DNA of 23,763 nt. Source: an uncultured Ruminococcus sp. Lineage in GTDB: Bacteria > Bacillota > Clostridia > Oscillospirales > CAG-272. Location of the stretch: NCBI GenBank assembly GCA_905202255.1, contig CAJKRH010000029.1, positions 1 through 23,763 on the forward strand. The letters are read 5' to 3'. The position numbers and the translations under genes are program-made. Shown one piece after another: positions 21,755-23,763 of the stretch (within the stretch, counting starts at the first letter, position 1; every line of letters starts with the position of its first letter). The notes beneath the pieces were generated by a model, which was not told the DNA's origin, searched no databases, and saw nothing but the letters and a program-made list of their open reading frames with translations.

Positions 21755-23170
21755 ATGAGCCTTTGGGAAAATGAAAACAATCAGAATGAAAACGGTGAGC
21801 AGAACAACGACGCTATGGAAGCGAACTTCACCGTGAAGGACAGCGGCAACGAAAATGCCGGAGATACGACTGATGAGAAGCCGACCTATGTTTTTGAAAA
21901 TTTATATAAAAATGAATTTGATCGCGAAAGAGAACGCAAGAAAAAGAAAGGCATGAGAATGAGCGGCGGCGGTATTGCCGCAATAGTTGCTCTCTGCCTC
22001 GTGGTATCGATGATTTCGGGTATCGTGACGGGAGCCTTCATCGGAAGAAGGAATACTCACTCCGATGCGATAACGCCGACAGATTCCGGCTCTTCCTCTA
22101 CGGTGGCACCGAATGAAACGACAAGCGGACACGAAAGCACATCCACAACATCGCCCATCCCGCTGATAAAGCAGGCGGCAAGCTCCGGCAATACGCTCTC
22201 TCCCGAAGAGATAGCGGCAACCTGTACGGACAGCGTCGTTGTAGTCGAAGTCGTCACAGTGACGACATATACAATGTGGGGTAAGACCTACGAGCAGGCT
22301 ACGCGCGGCGCGGGAAGCGGCGTCATCTACAGCGAGGATGGCTATGTTATCACAAATTACCATGTTGCAAGTGAAACCTGCAGCAGCATCACCGTCACGA
22401 CAAGCGACGGCAAGACATACAATGCGCAGTTTGTAGTCGGCGATAAGGATGCCGATGTAGCGCTCATCAAGCTTGAAAATGCAAGCGGACTCAAGCCCGC
22501 AAAGATAGGCAACTCCAAAAATCTCGTGGTCGGCAACTATGTTGCGGCTATAGGTAATCCGCTCGGCTACGGTCTGACATTTACCGACGGTAAGGTCAGC
22601 GCCCTCTCGAGAAAAGTTTCCATCGACGGTTCTTCCATGACGCTCATTCAGACGAATGCGGCTGTCAATGAGGGAAATTCCGGCGGAGGTCTCTTCAATG
22701 CGGCAGGCGAGCTTGTCGGCATAGTCAATGCCAAGATAAGCGGAGATACCGTTGAGGGATTCGGTTTTGCCATTCCGATAGACACGGTGGTAAAAGAGCT
22801 GAACGACCTCATTGAGGTAGGTTATATAAGAGACAGAGCGCGCCTCGGTGTTACGATAAATTCGCTCTATCTCATAGATGACAAGAGAAATTACAGTATT
22901 GTTTATTATATCCAGTCTGTCTCCGCAGGAAGCAGTGCCGAAAAGGCAGGACTTCAGGCAGGTGATATACTCTATATGCTTGACGGCGAATTTACGCCCG
23001 CATCTTCCTTTGCATCTGCCCTTTCAAAATATAAAGTGGGCGATACGGTAGAGCTGACGGTGCTTCGTTCAAGCGGCGGCATAACCTCGACAACGGTTTA
23101 TCAAAAGGACTGCACAGAGGTTAAGGTCAGCGTAACATTCGAGGAATTTAACCCGAATGCCCAAAATTAA
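21755..23170 (+). CDS. htrA: HtrA/DegP-like membrane-anchored serine protease
   Basis: This 471-residue S1C protease has an acidic, asparagine-rich cytoplasmic part (1-65), one membrane helix (about 71-96), a serine/threonine-rich linker, a trypsin-like domain (about 150-350) and one C-terminal PDZ domain (about 355-455). The catalytic triad is complete: H203 in ITNYHVA, D234 in DADVALIK and S309 in NEGNSGGGLF. Such proteases degrade or refold damaged exported proteins at the cell surface. GGAGGT eight bases before the ATG supports the start. No strong promoter is seen upstream; a possible -10 TAAGAT (21707-21712) lacks a good -35, so an activator or alternative sigma factor is possible. The gene diverges from yicC and is followed by a terminator. 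Confidence 0.95.
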   Translation: MSLWENENNQNENGEQNNDAMEANFTVKDSGNENAGDTTDEKPTYVFENLYKNEFDRERERKKKKGMRMSGGGIAAIVALCLVVSMISGIVTGAFIGRRNTHSDAITPTDSGSSSTVAPNETTSGHESTSTTSPIPLIKQAASSGNTLSPEEIAATCTDSVVVVEVVTVTTYTMWGKTYEQATRGAGSGVIYSEDGYVITNYHVASETCSSITVTTSDGKTYNAQFVVGDKDADVALIKLENASGLKPAKIGNSKNLVVGNYVAAIGNPLGYGLTFTDGKVSALSRKVSIDGSSMTLIQTNAAVNEGNSGGGLFNAAGELVGIVNAKISGDTVEGFGFAIPIDTVVKELNDLIEVGYIRDRARLGVTINSLYLIDDKRNYSIVYYIQSVSAGSSAEKAGLQAGDILYMLDGEFTPASSFASALSKYKVGDTVELTVLRSSGGITSTTVYQKDCTEVKVSVTFEEFNPNAQN

Positions 23171-23211
23171 GCTATCATTCTTTGACGCGGAAAATAAAAG
23201 TTTCTCCTTCC

Positions 23212-23248
23212 AAAAACAGAGCGGCGAGCAATCGTCGCTCTGTTTTTT
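23212..23248 (+). terminator. Rho-independent terminator of htrA
   Basis: AAAAACAGAGCGGCGA (23212-23227) pairs with TCGTCGCTCTGTTTTT (23232-23247) through one G-T wobble around the loop GCAA, ending in six T. It lies 41 bases after the htrA stop. Confidence 0.92.
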
Positions 23249-23366
23249 GCGGCGGTTGGGGTTATGCGGTGCAGTGTCTTTGTTGTATGCGGCGGTGCCG
23301 CGACAGCCACAAAAAGATGCTTAAAAAACTTTTCTTTCATTGTACTTTTCGGCGATGAAGAGGAGA

Positions 23367-23394
23367 GTTCAGGGTGGCAGAGTCACCTCTGAAC
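23367..23394. repeat. Imperfect hairpin, GTTCAG type
   Basis: GTTCAGGGTG (23367-23376) pairs with CACCTCTGAAC (23384-23394) with a single bulged base around the loop GCAGAGT. No T-run follows, so it does not look like a terminator. Confidence 0.55.
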
Positions 23395-23529
23395 GGCGTC
23401 GCCGAGACGGAGTATACCAAAAGTCATTTAAGAGGATTTTCTCCCCCTTTTTCTCATCGACGCCGACACAGGGGGGGATAGAGCAGCTGTTTTTTTGGCT
23501 GTTGACGGGACTTTGACTTTAATTCGTAG

Positions 23530-23548
23530 GGGAGACCAGTGGTCTCCC
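23530..23548. repeat. Perfect palindrome GGGAGACCA/TGGTCTCCC
   Basis: Nine-base arms at 23530-23538 and 23540-23548 flank a single G. It is preceded by AATTCGTAG. Similar GTAGGGG-plus-palindrome sequences are, as far as I recall, common between genes of gut clostridia. Confidence 0.65.
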
Positions 23549-23576
23549 GCGAAGAAACATAAAGAAACTTTTTTAT

Positions 23577-23602
23577 CGCGCTTTTCACTGACGAAAAGCG
23601 CG
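23577..23602. repeat. Hairpin with ten-base stem CGCGCTTTTC
   Basis: CGCGCTTTTC (23577-23586) pairs perfectly with GAAAAGCGCG (23593-23602) around ACTGAC. It lies between the two neighbouring palindromes and has no terminal T-run. Confidence 0.65.
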
Positions 23603-23612
23603 GCAAAAGTCA

Positions 23613-23636
23613 AAAAGAGGAAAGCTTTCCTCTTTT
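23613..23636. repeat. Perfect 24-base palindrome adjoining repeat copy B
   Basis: The arms AAAAGAGGAAAG and CTTTCCTCTTTT meet with no spacer at 23624/23625. The 135-base homology to copy A begins inside the right arm (23629), while the left arm has no counterpart next to copy A. Confidence 0.75.
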
Positions 23637-23763
23637 AAACTCTTTCTGTCGCCTCGCGGCGACCAGTGCGAACAAAGTGCCCCGACCGTCCTGCTATAGC
23701 TTAACCACGGCTACAGGTTCGAAACGCTTAAGCGCCGACTCGGATTCGCTGCTGTGCCATGTC
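23629..23763 (+). repeat. Dispersed 135-base repeat, copy B, truncated by window end
   Basis: It aligns without gaps to 9308-9442 in the same orientation, with 11 mismatches by hand count. The mismatches are clustered in the first 20 bases and around 23691-23706. The hairpin GTCGCC-TCGC-GGCGAC (23648-23663) is conserved. Relative to copy A, it gains a plus-strand TAG and TAA near 23696-23703, closing frames that are open in copy A. Confidence 0.9.

Larger units (their letters stand above)
23249..23763. other. Gene-free, hairpin-rich region up to the window end
   Basis: No credible gene is present. It holds a small GCGGC-GGT-GCCGC hairpin (23268-23280 area), four larger palindromes listed separately and copy B of the 135-base repeat. 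It shares with the 9162-10000 region, besides that repeat, the strings CGGCGTCGCCGAGAC (23394-23408 and 9495-9509) and CGACGCCGACACA (23458-23470 and 9272-9284). Their order relative to the repeat differs, so both regions look like mosaics of the same short modules. Confidence 0.65.

Noticed and set aside
23428..23613. Minus-strand open frame of 61 codons
   Set aside because: It reads through two palindromes, has no ribosome site and resembles spurious translations of intergenic repeats.

Overview
The window reads as a chromosomal segment of a low-to-mid GC Gram-positive (Bacillota), most likely a gut-type clostridium. The main evidence is a 12-gene minus-strand cluster, yicC-remA-gmk-rpoZ-priA-def-fmt-rsmB-rlmN-stp-prkC-rsgA, whose order matches the classical Bacillota cluster known from Bacillus subtilis, but without coaBC between rpoZ and priA and without rpe after rsgA. 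No rRNA, tRNA, integrase, transposase or CRISPR array is visible. Species-level placement cannot be made from sequence reading alone.

Layout. (1) 1-640: a hairpin and a lone minus-strand gene for an sce7726-like protein with a PD-(D/E)XK nuclease-type core. (2) 669-7575: a six-gene minus-strand operon with a near-consensus promoter (7547-7575) and a terminator (669-698). In transcription order it encodes a diacylglycerol/lipid kinase-family protein, a small unrecognised lipoprotein, an ABC ATPase, an ABC-2 type permease, a GldG-like auxiliary protein and a DUF4340-type membrane-anchored protein. For four of these genes plus def, Shine-Dalgarno sequences favour starts downstream of the longest open frame, and these shorter starts are reported. 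(3) 7637-9161: a divergent, self-contained plus-strand MATE exporter gene with its own promoter and terminator. (4) 9162-10000: about 840 bases without a credible gene, packed with hairpins and carrying copy A of a dispersed repeat. (5) 10001-21586: the housekeeping cluster, running from a TTGACA/TATAAT promoter to a terminator whose loop contains the rsgA stop codon. All gaps are 30 bases or less and three junctions are ATGA overlaps. (6) 21755-23248: a divergent plus-strand HtrA/DegP-like membrane-anchored serine protease and its terminator. (7) 23249-23763: a second gene-free, hairpin-rich stretch ending in copy B of the dispersed repeat, cut off by the window edge.

How the parts work together. 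The housekeeping operon joins RNA and nucleotide functions (YicC-family RNase, guanylate kinase, omega subunit), DNA replication restart (PriA), N-terminal formyl handling (Def, Fmt), rRNA/tRNA modification (RsmB, RlmN), a Ser/Thr kinase-phosphatase pair and the 30S assembly GTPase RsgA. The kinase is unusual in having essentially no extracellular part and no PASTA repeats. The six-gene ABC operon resembles gliding-type GldA/GldF/GldG exporters of unknown substrate.

The least explained content is the repeat family. Two 135-base copies about 14.3 kb apart agree at about 124 positions with no indels, and no reading frame on either strand is open through both copies. Both sit among perfect palindromes downstream of terminators.
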